Shown here: positions 23,320 to 35,479 of the stretch, in pieces
Layout of the letters: every line of letters begins with the position of its first letter
Position numbering within the stretch: position 1 is the stretch's first letter
NCBI RefSeq assembly: GCF_014839805.1
Contig: NC_051119.1
Coordinates: 1,846,245 to 1,910,244, forward strand
Direction of reading: 5' to 3'
Length of the DNA: 64,000 bases
Source: Manduca sexta
Taxonomy: Eukaryota; Arthropoda; Insecta; Lepidoptera; Sphingidae
Made by a program: the position numbers and the translations under genes
The notes under the pieces: generated by a model
The model's database searches: none
The model's input: the letters and a program-made list of their open reading frames with translations, nothing else
Told to the model about the DNA's origin: nothing

Positions 23320-23408
23320 GACGGCTCCCTGCACGGTGGAACGGCAGCAGCGGAGGCCTACTTGGAAACAGCAGCGAGTAACGGTGAATGCGCGCTCATT
23401 TGGGAGAC
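23320..23408 (+). CDS. Isolated internal exon candidate
   Basis: An 89-base stretch is bordered by an acceptor (TATTGTAG|GAC) and a strong donor (GAC|GTAAGT). The frame starting at its first base is open and protein-like (DGSLHGGTAAAEAYLET continuing to NGECALIWE), and it leaves two bases over for the next exon. The protein is not recognised. No partner exons were found in the window, so it could belong to a gene with long introns or be chance. The two other frames look poor. Confidence 0.3.
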
Positions 23409-23409
23409 G

Positions 23410-24340
23410 TAAGTACAACACTTGCTAGTGGCAGACCAAGGGCTGATAGAAGCTATTTTTTTACATTATTTCGCGGCATATACACAGGCGCCGACTACAG
23501 ACATAATTCGGATATTAATTAAAATATTTTTGTGTACTTTAATGTTTTGACACTCACCGAGCTCGAGTTGTCAGGGTAATAAAATGCCCTGCAAGTCCCG
23601 GATTACAGAATAAGAATTGGTAGTTTAAGAGAGATATAACGTGTGCCCACTGCTCTATATTGGTTGGGCGCAACTAAGTCGCAGGGGCTACGAGGCTTGG
23701 CCGCGAGTTGTTAAATGTTTTGGCTTATGTAAATCGAAGACGTCGCATGCGGAAGCGCCGTGGTGTTGGCCGCGTGTCGTCGACACGTCTTGCGTCACAA
23801 TCACTAAACATATTTAAAGTGGTGAGAACGCAACCCGCGACCTTCTCGTGTGTAACCGCTGACCCGCCGCGTGTCATTACCGACGAATGTTTAAAGTTTT
23901 ACCCAATGCGTGAAGGTGTTTCTGATGTAAGTATACATATACGGGACTTCACTTGCTGCAAATTGCGTTAAGTGTGAATAGAATTATATCGACACATATC
24001 AACACGATCGTATTCGTCTGTATGATAAGTCCAATAGCCCTAATCTATAGAGATAGTAAGTATTGTGCAGTAATCGCTGCGCCGCGGCCCGCACGCGACG
24101 CGACGTTATCACTCGATTCGCATAATTAACTGCAATTGGACAAGAGCGGCACTTCACCTGAGCCGCGATAACCGCGCTGTCACCACAATCACGGCCGGCG
24201 CTACATCGATAACACTTATTCAATATCACTGATCTCAGTTTAAGCAAGTCATTACGAGGAAACGAATACTTTTCATTCTTAATTAAGTTTTCTTTGCAGC
24301 TTTAGCCGCGTGGAAAGCCTTCACAAAACTAAATAACAAA
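23410..24340. other. Unassigned DNA with a GC patch
   Basis: Open stretches at 23708-23971 and, on the minus strand, 23999-24247 lack supporting splice sites or domains. A GC patch lies at about 24080-24220. Confidence 0.35.
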
Positions 24341-24384
24341 AATCACTGAATCACTGCAGCTTTCCATAGCACCATCTGTACGAC

Positions 24385-24650
24385 GCAACTACCATCTATT
24401 AAAAATCAGATAAAAATGATAATATTTACCCCGGGTGCAAATTATTGGAGTGAAAATTTGGCTATATGCTACACTAGGAAATAGTCTATCCATGTGTTAA
24501 ATTACATTAAAATCTGTTCAGCAGTGTCTGCACTTATTTCAGACAAATGAAGTACATCTTACTACTAAGAGCTTAAATTCATCCAAACATAAAAACAGCC
24601 AAACATTTTCACAGTTTCGCGTTTATAATATCAGTAAGATAAGATGTGGT
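24385..24650 (-). mobile_element. Decayed Lep1-like Helitron
   Basis: On the minus strand it reads as the common non-autonomous Helitron body: TTATAAACGCG near the start, then AAATGTTTGG and an imperfect match to the stretch that follows it in other copies. The 3' hairpin is lost. Confidence 0.4.
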
Positions 24651-24659
24651 TAAACAATG

Positions 24660-27195
24660 CAAGGAACATAATGTCAACGGCGGCGGCCACCACCGCACAC
24701 CCCTTTGTAAACTATAGGCTAGAATACCTAATATCTATACGGCTAGTAAAAAAGACTGCACGAATGCTGTCTGAGATGAGTTAGCAGTGAACCTGATGAC
24801 GTCACTAGTGACTGACTAGCGGCTCGATAAATGAGTCATATTCACAAACGGATGCTGCAAGGCTGGTCTACACGAATCGCTTGCTAACTATTATTATTGT
24901 CTCAAACATGTGGTTTGCTACACTTGGAATTTACGTGGCTTAGATAGCGCGTAACATCTACCGTTTAAAATATTATGGAGAATAATTGCAATATGTTGGT
25001 AATTCATTTCTTAATGCTTCCTCTCACAACACGTCGTTGAGGTTTTATGAGTCACCGGTAATTCCTTATGTATAACGTAAAAACGACGTATTTAAGTAAC
25101 TTTATTTAGTAATTATTATTTGAAGTTAGACGGACAGGCAATAGTAAGCCGTTCGTGGTAGAGAACGGCGCGGCGCGTTGGTCCTACGCATGTCACTGTC
25201 TGCCGTCTGGTTTTAATAAATACGAGCTATTTTACTCTGCCGAACAGTGTGCCACACGTCCCATAAGCGAATTATTTGTCTCGATCTCAAATCATTTCAG
25301 TTCTGATAACATCTTTAATTTATTGATGCAATCATTGTATATTTTGGATCAGACGGCATGTCAGTTCATTCCAAGTCGCGTCACGGAACAGGCTGGAATA
25401 GCATATGTGTATCCGTTTGGATAGTGACCATCGTACACAAGATGTAAAACCCGCCATACTGGCAAACCGTAAGTGTGTCGCGTTCCGGGATCAGCATGTG
25501 TACATCCAGTTTCAAACAGGCCAGCATAATTCCACCAACTGTAGAAAGACATCTTTCGATAATCAATATGGTTGCACTAAGTTCTTCTTTAGTAGGTGAA
25601 GTGAGCACTCTGCGTCGCGCCCGAAATGAAAATGTCAATTTTAATAGTTTACTTTTTAAGCAAGGTGCGGTTACGAGAGCCATTTTTTCGCATACGAGTC
25701 ATTTTTGCACAGCTCGCGTCATCAAAATCAAGGCTACTGAGTAAAAGTAAGCAAACCCATTCAACATTCATGCATTCATAACGTCTCCACCACACACTAG
25801 AAATAAGTGTCGTGGTATCGTGGGTCTCAGCTCACTCGCAAGTCATTTTACTGCAACTCAGACTAGAAGCAATTTGTCAAACACAAATCATTTTTCTCAT
25901 ATTCCATGCTTGGGGCTTCCTTTATTCGCAACACTCGGCCAATGACGCGCCGTACCACTGTACACTGCACAGTCAAGGATGACGCGTGAATGTCAAAGTG
26001 ATCAGTGATCATAATCATCTGTCGGATGTAGTGCAACAATGACATAATTATTAATTACTGTGTGTACGTGTGCGTGCGCGTGCGCGTGTGTCCGTGTGCG
26101 TGCGCGTGTGTGCGTGCGCGTGCGCGTGTGTGAAGCGCAGCCGGTGTAGATCCGGCGCGGTTGAAGGCGAAGCTCGTGCATATCTATGGTATAGGATCGC
26201 CCCTCGCCGCACCAGATCATCTCAGAACAGTAACACAACACTGCCGCGTATGGAAACGCCGTGCTCAGTGCTCACTCCAAATTATTTCAAACTGTGTCTT
26301 TATTATTCTGACAAATCAAGGTTGATATGAGTGTGTTGAAATTTAACTTGCAGTTAGTTTTTAATACCTACCTACAGTAGATAATAAATATGCTGTTTAT
26401 TAAAACAGATCTTGTTTTATTATTCAAACAGGAGCAATAGGATCTGCTTTGCCACTTGTGTTATTTAAAGTAGAAAATCTCCAGCGGATACCCTATATCT
26501 CTTAAAAAGATGTAATATCCATCTGCATCCGCGGATGTAAACCAAAAATCCGCATCCGCGAATGTCTAAAGCACCGCACGCGCCACATCCCCGCTATCGA
26601 TCTTTTAATTAGTGTATTATTTAATTTCCTTTGATAATAAGTACAAAACATACCGTATGTAGAGTTCAGTGGGTATTTAATATTTTTAGCAGTCTCGGTA
26701 TTTCCATTTCTTGGCAACGAGTGCATGTTTCGCACGCCTTCCCCGAATGCGTGCAGCAGCGCGCTGGCGACACTCGCGGCCCATACAAATGTTTAGCGTA
26801 ACGTGCACTAACCGCAATAACACTGTACACGATGTAAGCTTTATTTTATTATTTTTGATGTCAACGGCACAGGCACGCCACTTAACGGTAAGTAGAAGGG
26901 CGTCCAATACAGTATAGAGTGGCAACAGATCATCCCTCTCCAATTTGTTCTAAGTCGGAAATACGCAGGTGGACCCAGAACGCGATACATTTACGTGGGT
27001 CACTATACGGCGGGTTCACACCTCGCTTACTTACGGTGGTCACTGTCCCGCGGATACAACTATCTGACTGTCATATTTGTATTTACCTATTTTAAGATTT
27101 ATTACAATTGTCTGTTGTAAAGGGACCTATTGCCGTCCCTTATTTTAATCAATTTATTGACTCATATTTGGCAATGATTACAAATCTCAACGTAA
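24660..27195. other. Gene-poor DNA with a GT/GC tract
   Basis: No gene recognised. The stretch includes the alternating tract at 26059-26132 and small open frames without context. Confidence 0.4.
26059..26132. repeat. Alternating TG/CG purine-pyrimidine tract
   Basis: About 74 bases of alternating pyrimidine-purine steps, chiefly TG and CG, interrupted once by TCC near 26091. Such tracts favour Z-DNA and length variation. Confidence 0.9.
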
Positions 27196-27198
27196 TAA

Positions 27199-27325
27199 TA
27201 GCCTAATGGGGTGCGGAACGGATTGCAGACACAAAGTTCGCAAGTTCGTTCTCAGGCCCAGAGTAACCGCAAGTGGTGGGACTATGCTAAAGCCTGTAGA
27301 CATTTGAGAACAAAACTGGACAGCG
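27199..27325 (+). repeat. SINE fragment with tRNA-like head
   Basis: A-box-like TAGCCTAATGGGG and degenerate B box AAGTTCGTTCTC. Related to the SINE at 11321-11690. Confidence 0.5.
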
Positions 27326-27784
27326 ACTATTCGTAAAAAAATACTAACGTGAAGTAACAGCTTGTTGCTGCATTACGCATGGTGAATGTTAGAAAATTAT
27401 ACAGTAGAGGTTTTAATGTTTGTAGTGGCCTCTATATGCAGTTACATTTAAAAAGGCAAAGTGTTCTTGACTGAGTGGAATTGGTGTTTCATTATTTCTG
27501 TGTAACAAACATACTGATTGTACTCCACTAATAAAATTTACAGAAATCCTAGACAATATTAATTTATTTGAGACCGTAACCCAATAGTGGGTACAATTTT
27601 CGGTGACTGATAACACTTCCCTGTCTTTCCTAAAACTTCCCTCTATAGGGGCGCACTCGCACATGTAGTACGTGCCCCTCGCGAGCCCCGTGTAACATAG
27701 CCTTAGCTAGTACTTATACTATAATAGCTTGTGAAGTAAGTTGTAACGGATACTAGGTGTGGATGCGATCATCAGCTAATTAAT

Positions 27785-27935
27785 ATGGGTATAATAAAAA
27801 CACTCGCACCTTTTATCCCCGAGGGATAAGCCAAGGTGCAACTGTGCACCTATTTTCGTAAGCCTATCCTCATAGATTCCAAACTCTGGGCTGATACTGA
27901 ATAAAAAATCCAGTATCACTTTGCAAATTTTTTTA
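27785..27935 (-). repeat. SINE fragment, second family, minus
   Basis: It contains the reverse-oriented body (CTTTTATCCCCGAGGGATAA, then CTGGGCTGATACTGA and AATCCAGTATCAC) also seen at 43915-44160 and 61255-61487. The tRNA-like head is missing. Confidence 0.6.
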
Positions 27936-27939
27936 AATG

Positions 27940-29545
27940 GGCAATATTCACATTTCGCGCTAATATTCCTCACAGTAATTGTGATTCCTTTGCTTACAAA
28001 ACGATAAGGTGCTAATTTATATTGAATGCACTATACACAGATTAATTCTAATAGCAATTTAACGTTGCACTTGTTCATTAATCTTAATAGCATTTAACCT
28101 TAAGTAACCAAACCTTAAGTTGTTGGTTTAAAGTTGAATTTGCATCTATTTCGACGAGTCAATAACTAATGAACATTTCCGCGACATGGCGCGGGCAGTG
28201 TGCAGTGGGAACAGTTCGCAGAGCGCGGTGCATGCTAATGTTAATGCGTGGCGAAGCACGGAGATATTACTGCATTCCAGGACTTGGAATACAACGGTAT
28301 CTCTCACGGTCAGGACGTTACGAACGGATTACATTGTTCTACAAGTTATATCAGAAAATATCAAAATACTCAGAGAAAACACGCACACATCTGGTTTTTT
28401 TTAAACAAAGCTATCACTTTTTTAGTTACATTTCTATAACAAAGGTGAAACAACGAGAACAAACGTCTATTACGTGTCTTTGTCTCATATATGTAAGTGT
28501 ATTGAAATATTAATCGCAGAGTGAAAACTTACTTTGCACAACTTCACGAGTATTATTACTTCTAACTCCAAAGGGGGCGCCAGAATTAAGTATTAGATTA
28601 AGAAGGGATAAGAAGTGATGGATGCAACTTACGCCAAAAAGAAACAAATCAGCTGTCTTCGGGTGAGAGTCGTATGTTGTAATCTGAAAGCGCCCAAAGC
28701 TGTTATCAGCGAGTAACGACCGGCATTCGAGCGCGATAGCGTGCGCAAACACACGGACAGGGCCGTCGCAGTGGTTTAGGCGCCACACTTACCCACTTAT
28801 CTTTGTTATTAGAGGACAGTGAAATGACACTACCGCTTCTACTCAAGGGCCACTGAGCGATTGGAGTCACCGGTCTTAAGACCCCGCGTTGAGCCCAGAG
28901 GATGGAATACATTCGGTAATAGCTGGGCTGTCAGTGACACTTTATACACACTACACCGGCACGTAAACATTGGCAGCCCTCTTCGGCACATTAGGAACTT
29001 TCTGGGTTTATCTGGCCAAAGGTGCCTAGCAGTCCGGGCTCACATCCTGGTGAAACGGTTGATTCTTTTAGATGCAAAGCGCTTCTCAATGATACTACCT
29101 TCGGTTGCAGTTTTCTTGTGGAATTATTATCCAGCAGTATTTCTTCAGCTATGACAGGGGCTGTTTCAAGCGATGGTAAGTGATCAACGCTCTCCATAAC
29201 CGCACACTATACCTACCAGCCCTAATTTCATTATTCGTGAGGTCGGTACAAAAATTTTTTTTCAAGCAATTAGCAGAATCTATAATATAATCTGAATAAA
29301 ATCTGATTTGGTTTAATTAGCATGGCGGGCCCTACTGACCTCGCCACCATTTGGGGAATTATTTCCGGTTAAAGCAGATTAGATAGACTTACATAACGTG
29401 TTGCTGGACCTGGTGATCAAATCTTGATACGCTCAGTCCACAGCTCTACACGTCACCACCAGACTAACGAGGCCATATCCACCTACTATTATAATAAAGG
29501 CAAAAGTCATTGAATATGTTTGGATTTTCGCCAAAGGTAAACGCA
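27940..29545. other. No gene recognised
   Basis: Several small open stretches (for example 28169-28513 and 28861-29154) have no domain, codon pattern or splice borders that stand out. Confidence 0.4.
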
Positions 29546-29549
29546 CTGA

Positions 29550-29715
29550 CTGCCACGGTGGTGTACTTGATTATGTGCGCGGTACCATACCGCCCTAAAG
29601 TCTCAGATTCGAATACCTGATTGGGCAAAATACTTTGGGTTTGTTATCTCAGTATGAGCAAGGAGTCTGGAATTTGTGCCCGATATTATGCCCAGGTTGC
29701 ATCTCTGACGACCCC
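29550..29715 (+). repeat. SINE, second family
   Basis: The B-box-like CAGATTCGAATACC is followed by the body GGGCAAAATACTTTGGGTTT and GGAGTCTGGAATTTGTGCCC, shared with the copies at 14707 and 42655. Confidence 0.65.
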
Positions 29716-30117
29716 TTCGAGAATAAAGGTATAATATTTTTTGTAAACGCAAAAACAGCTTAATGGACATGGAGGAAATTTGAAAGAAAGAAATAATGGA
29801 CTGGATAATTATAAATCATTATGTAGGCTGGTTACTGTCGACCCAAGTAAAGTGTACAGTAAAGCTTTGATTCCGGTAAATCCTCTCCATATAGACGAAA
29901 CCGTGAGGAACATCTAGTTAAGATTTCATAAAGTGATGGTGAGTTTTGAGGAAAACTTTGGTAAATGATTTCATACTTTGCAAGGCATGTAGGTAGTAGG
30001 TACCAGTGGCGAAGGGTGAAAATTTTCAAAAGGTAACCCGAGGAAATATTTTTTTCTACAGTTAACATGTAATACGCTGTTCACAATAAATTAAAATCAG
30101 TAAAATATCATACTTAA

Positions 30118-31010
30118 TCTATACTATTATATAAAGCTGAAGAGTTTGTTTGTTTGTTTGTTTGTTTGTTTGTTTGTTTGAACGCGCTAATCTCAGGAAC
30201 TACCGGTCCAAACTGAAAAATTCTTTTTGCGTTGGATAGCCCTTTGTTCGTGGAGTGCTATAGGCTATATATCATCACGCTATACCCAATAGGAGCGGGG
30301 CAGTAATGGCTAATCTCAGGAACTACCAGTCCAAACTGAAAAATTCTTTTTGCGTTGGATAGCCCTTTGTTCGTAGAGTGCTATAGGCTATATATCATCA
30401 CGCTATACCCAATAGGAGCGAGGCAGTAATGGCTAATCTCAGGAACTACCGGTCCAAACTGAAAAATTCTTTTTACGTTGGATAGCCCTTTGTTCGTGGA
30501 GTGCTATAGGCTATATATCATCACGCTATATTCAATAGGAGCGGAGCAGTAATGTCTAATCTCAGGAACTACCGATTCAAACTGAAAAAATATTTTTGTG
30601 TTGAATAGTACTTTGTTTGTGGAGTGCTCAAAGTTATATATCATCACGCTATGACCAATAGGAGCGGAGCAGTAATGAAACATGTTGCAAAACCGGGGAA
30701 AATTATGAGTTTTGAGAGCTTCCGTTGCCTGCGCTGCGTAAACGATTAAAGTTATGCAACAATGATGTATGACGGGAATGTTTCACTTAAAAGTTCTAAA
30801 AATATATTATAAAAACAAAGTCCCCCGCTGCATCTGTCTGCCTGAACGTATTAAACTCAAAAACTACCCAACGTATTAAGATGAAATTTGGTATGGAGAC
30901 AGTTTGAGACCCTGGGAAGAACATAGGCTCCCGGGAAACTACTACTTTTATAACGGAAAACTTTAGCCTGAAAAACTTTATAACGCGGGCGGAGCCGCGG
31001 GCAAAAGCTA
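30118..31010 (+). mobile_element. Non-autonomous Helitron, copy 1, with internal 123-bp repeats
   Basis: It starts TCTATACTATTATATAAAGC after a host A, then carries a (GTTT)n microsatellite and four tandem 123-bp units (30186-30677). It ends with the hairpin GCGGGCGGAGCCGCGGGC and AAAAGCTA. The final G of the usual CTAG is missing. The whole arrangement matches copy 2 at 53467-54353. It has no coding capacity, so movement would need a Rep/helicase from elsewhere. The direct repeat TACTTAA lies on both sides (30111-30117 and 31011-31017). Confidence 0.8.
30186..30677 (+). repeat. Four tandem 123-bp units inside the Helitron
   Basis: Units begin at 30186, 30309, 30432 and 30555, each opening with (g)CTAATCTCAGGAACTACC and closing with CAATAGGAGCGG.GCAGTAATG. 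The last unit is the most diverged. The same four-unit array is present in copy 2, so it predates the transposition. Confidence 0.9.
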
Positions 31011-31019
31011 TACTTAATA

Positions 31020-34000
31020 ATTTCCTTCTAACATAAACATTATTTCTAAACTCTAAATTTAACAAATAATCACATATTTTGAACAAAAATTAATAATCCA
31101 CACTATACACAAACACTAATTATACATTCTAAATTATTTAAAAAAATTCGCGCCAATGGCCCAACATTAAGCCGCAAATTCTCGGGTTACCCTGAAGTAC
31201 ACATACACGCACGCACACATGTATTTTTACGTCACTTCCAAAAGATTAGACAAAGACACCGTGCTGCGTGTGAAAGAGACAACAATATCGCGAGGGAAGC
31301 TACGCGCGGCCGGGTTCACTTCAAACACCAAGGCGCGAGCACTGCGCGCGAGTTACGATTTAACGAATTGATAATAATATGAACTATGTACCGTAATCGT
31401 TGAAGTATTGATTTAATGAAATAAGTAGGTATAGGATGACTTATTTGAATATACTATTAATTATTCTAGTTATATAGTTATGTTTTTCATTTAAATTATT
31501 TTAAGTTAATTTACAAAAGGTAACCCGGTAGGAATCGGCTTGTATGGACGCTTCGCCACTGGTAGGTACTGTATGGTAACCAGTAACATGGCTATTATCT
31601 TGTTTTTTTTACATTTTGTAATGGTTTTTCCTCAACAGCATTGTGTATTTTTATTATATAATTTGCTATATACTGTTGCATGCCAATCAGTTTATCAGTT
31701 ATTACAAAAAAAACTTTATAACATGCTGGTAATCACTGCCAATATTATTTGTACATTTTTAAATTCATGACAAATTTATGCAACAAAACAATTAGTATTC
31801 TTTTGTATTGTACTTAGTCAGTTGCATTTGGTGATAGTGTTAACACCCCATACAAATATGGTAGTACTTTATACTCACACATATATACATATAATATTAT
31901 TACACCTGTAATAATGAAGTCCTCAGTTAATTACAGTAAAATCTTCCAAGATTGAATACTAAGTTATTTATTGTTGTACATTATCAAACATATAGTATTT
32001 ACACTGACTGTGACACTCAACAGATACTAATATAACACTCTGTTACCAATAAATATATGCAAATACAAAAAAAATATATTTAGGTGTCTTTATCTTGTTT
32101 TATGCTATATTTCATGAGAAGCATAATAATAGCATCACAATATATGTATTAAACAGTAATAACACCAAACTGAACTCTAATTAGAGTAGTAAATCTGAGA
32201 CATTAGATTTTAGGCCGCAAAGTGACCAGAGTACCAATTACGGTATTTTTAAATTTATTCATATTACTAAAAATATTAGCTATAAAATACATAGTTGTTA
32301 TAGACTATGAATATTTATATACCACCCAAACACTGCCAACATTTTCCTTAATCTGCCTTGAGAATTCAGGATGCAAAAACAATTTTTCAGCATATTATGA
32401 TGTGAAAGAGTCAGTTCATAGAGATAATGCCATTCTCAGTCAGATAAAAGCCTCAATTCCATATGACATGAAGGTTTGAACAGCATAACCTCGCCAGTCA
32501 AATTGGAGAGTCATCAGAACTGTTTGTGGACAGTGGGTGGCCAGTGGATTATGTTCAGAAGTTGTTAGCTTAGAAATATTGGCGAAGACAATACTCACTC
32601 AATCCCAACTTCAAATGTTGGAATTGTTTATCATTGTGACAAATACCTGTTTATTTTACTGTTAAAATAAAAAAAGTATATAATTTTTTAACCTAGTGCA
32701 AAGTTTTGATTGTTTATAAATTTTTCTTTGGATTGTTAATGTTTAGAAACATAAATAATTTAAATATTGTTTTATTTTGTAATTTTATACTAATAAGGAA
32801 AAATTTGTACAGTGTTATATGACACCCCAGAATGTGCGCTCACTACACACCTGTATTGTGGTATCAGCTGTGTAAACATATATGTAAACAGTGTTATCTC
32901 AGCTGTCAACAGCTGAAGTTTGGCAGTGTATACAGTAACAAGTGCAGGCACGCATCTGTCACATCAAATGTGAAGGTCACGGAGAGAACCATGTCTCCCC
33001 TCACCCCTCTCATGCCCGCTCTACTCAATATTCATGCATTGACATTACAAGATGTATCTCATTAACATTTAGCATATATTTAGTGTGACCCGCTCTGGGG
33101 CCACCTTTGACATTTATTTAGATAACTTTTCCTTGATGATAGTTTCCTTAATTATAAAACTTGTTACAACTATTTCAGACCACAGCATTTCTGCTATATT
33201 TTTTAATGAACTCAGTATGCCCAAGTATGATTTAATACTTATTTCATAAGGGGCTTTTATAAATTGTGCAAATTTAAATTAATTCCTTCTCTTAATCCAA
33301 AGTTGTACATAAAACTACATTCATATAAATAATAAAAAAATTATAGGTCAATTTGTTTACACTGTCTGCTAGTCCTGATTAAAAATAGAGTACTGAATGT
33401 GGTGTCTGGTTGTGTATTGTGTTACCGACGTGAGCTACATTGCGTTCGACTCAGATACGTGTATGACCCTCGGATATAGCGGCCAGCACTCACAATGTTA
33501 ATAATGGTTGTTCGTGTTGCATAATAAACAATTGAACATTCAAATGTAGACTACGGGCCGTCGCTGAGGTGTCCGACACAAAGCCTGGCGCGACGGCGTC
33601 AACAAAACACTTCCGAGAACAATGTACGCACCGCAATCGCATTTCATTACTTTGCGCAGCACAATATATGAATTATCTATTTAACAAAATATTAAAGCAT
33701 TTTAATTCATATTTATCTACAAAGAGTAATAGATTAACTCACTATAGATTGCATCCGAGTCCGATGCACCGGACAGTGTGGAGACAGCACGAGATGCCCC
33801 GCAGAGATCAGCTCGAGCGGTCGGCTTCAGAGCCAGAGGGTGTTGTGTCGCCGCTGCGTAGGGTTTGGCACGACCATCACCCGCGACCAGTCCACACGAC
33901 GCGCACGCACAGTATCACACGACTACACGACTAAGACCACTAATAACGTCAATCGACCCATAGCACACAGTGCCATTCTGCGCCAAATGCTCGATGCTGA

Positions 34001-35010
34001 CCTGTCGGTCGTAAACTGTTAACTAGAGAGGCGCCCTCACAATGTCACGACAAAGCCTTTATATGTGACTCCAAGAATTAAAATCGATTGTATTAATCTT
34101 TTACATAATTCAATTACATAAATTAAAAAGTCTTTCAAAATTCTCAAATATAATACACTTGTTGATACGAAGGTAAATACGGTATATACTTAATGTAGCA
34201 AGTAAAATTTTTATCTGAGTCTTGTTTGTTTTTTAAAGCAGTGTACAAGTGATTGCAAAGCGCCAGTCATGTTTGCTTGACTGTCCGTGCAAACAAACGT
34301 CACATTTATTATGTCACGGATTTTCCTGTTATGAAATGAATATAAGTATTTATTTCTAGATTACAAGAAAAAACTTTAATATCGTTAAAGCGACCACACT
34401 CAGATGCCACAATAATATGTTTGGCTTCAATTACTTTTCTCCTTTAAGTTTACGGGTAAAGATTCAGAACAAAGGTTATGTCCATTCATTTTTTCTATAT
34501 CACATAAATTATTGTTATTCTATATCCCACTAAGAAAGATTTGCTGCGATCCCAATAGCCTATTTATTTACATTTTCACAATAACATGATGTGTTTATTT
34601 CATCAATGCACATTTATGATCTTATTTCACAAATCAAACAAATATTTTTTGGAATCAGTAGAAAGTAATGAAGATAAAAAGGTATACTAATAAAGATAAT
34701 ATTTTTTATATGAACTGATTTAAGTATGTGTATATCTTGGTTTATATTTTTATTAAGAAAATATATCATATAAAATTTTATGCAGTGAATCGCAACGTTT
34801 TAAATTTTTATTGTAGGAATTTGGTGGTAATTCCTCAACCATCACACTCCCTGCGCAATTCGATATAAACCAAATATTAATTATAATCGATTGTATCAAT
34901 CTGCTTCGTCATCACTAGCCGGACCGGCGGACGTGAACATGACAGTAAGAATACGTTTTGTAATTCCTGCTGTGGACTTCCACTTAGTTTTAACTTATGG
35001 ATATTGAATA
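31020..35010. other. Long AT-rich region without a recognised gene
   Basis: Open stretches (31540-31770, 32222-32479, 32832-33065 and 33569-33934) are AT-driven or lack any domain. A GC-richer patch at 33560-33960 has the look of a 5' region but cannot be tied to a coding exon. Confidence 0.4.
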
Positions 35011-35014
35011 CTTA

Positions 35015-35478
35015 CTACTAATATAAAATATTATAAATGCGAAAGTTTGTGACGATGGATGTATGTATGTTTGTTCTTGTTTCACGAAAAAACTACTGAA
35101 CGGATTTAGATGACACTTTACAGTAATATTGGTTACTTATACCTACATCAGAATAACACATAGGCTACAATTTTATACTTAATTATTTTGTGTAATTCGG
35201 TCATAATATAACGCTACATATCAAGAAAGTCGGAAAAAAATGATATCTTGGCGTACGCTGCCCAAACAGTTAGAGTTAGACAAAGATGATGTACCGTAGG
35301 ATTGTTTGTCTAAAATAGTTCTAAATAAAAGTCCGACACCATATACTTATCTACCATTTATGTGGAAGTCACTATGACCAAAATAGTGAGCCATAAATAT
35401 AATTAAATCGGATATTTTTTGCCAGACTTTTATCCTGGAAAACTCCTTCACGCGGGCAAAGCCGCGAGCAAGAGCTAG
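35015..35478 (+). mobile_element. Lep1-like Helitron, diverged
   Basis: The 5' part (TATTATAAATGCGAAAG, then TTTGTGACGATGGATG) and the 3' end (GCGGGCAAAGCCGCGAGC followed by AAGAGCTAG and a host T) match the non-autonomous Helitron pattern. There is no internal 123-bp array. Confidence 0.65.
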
Positions 35479-35479
35479 T

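Noticed and set aside
28861..29154. 97-residue open frame
   Set aside because: There is no domain, no splice context and no codon bias like that of the firm genes in this window.
33569..33934. 121-residue open frame in a GC-richer patch
   Set aside because: The composition is mixed, no domain is seen and no donor or acceptor gives a sensible exon.
34919..34944. A 26-base microexon candidate (GPADVNMT) before GTAAGA, faintly like ligand-gated channel sequence
   Set aside because: The acceptor has no pyrimidine tract, the exon is tiny and no partner exons are present.
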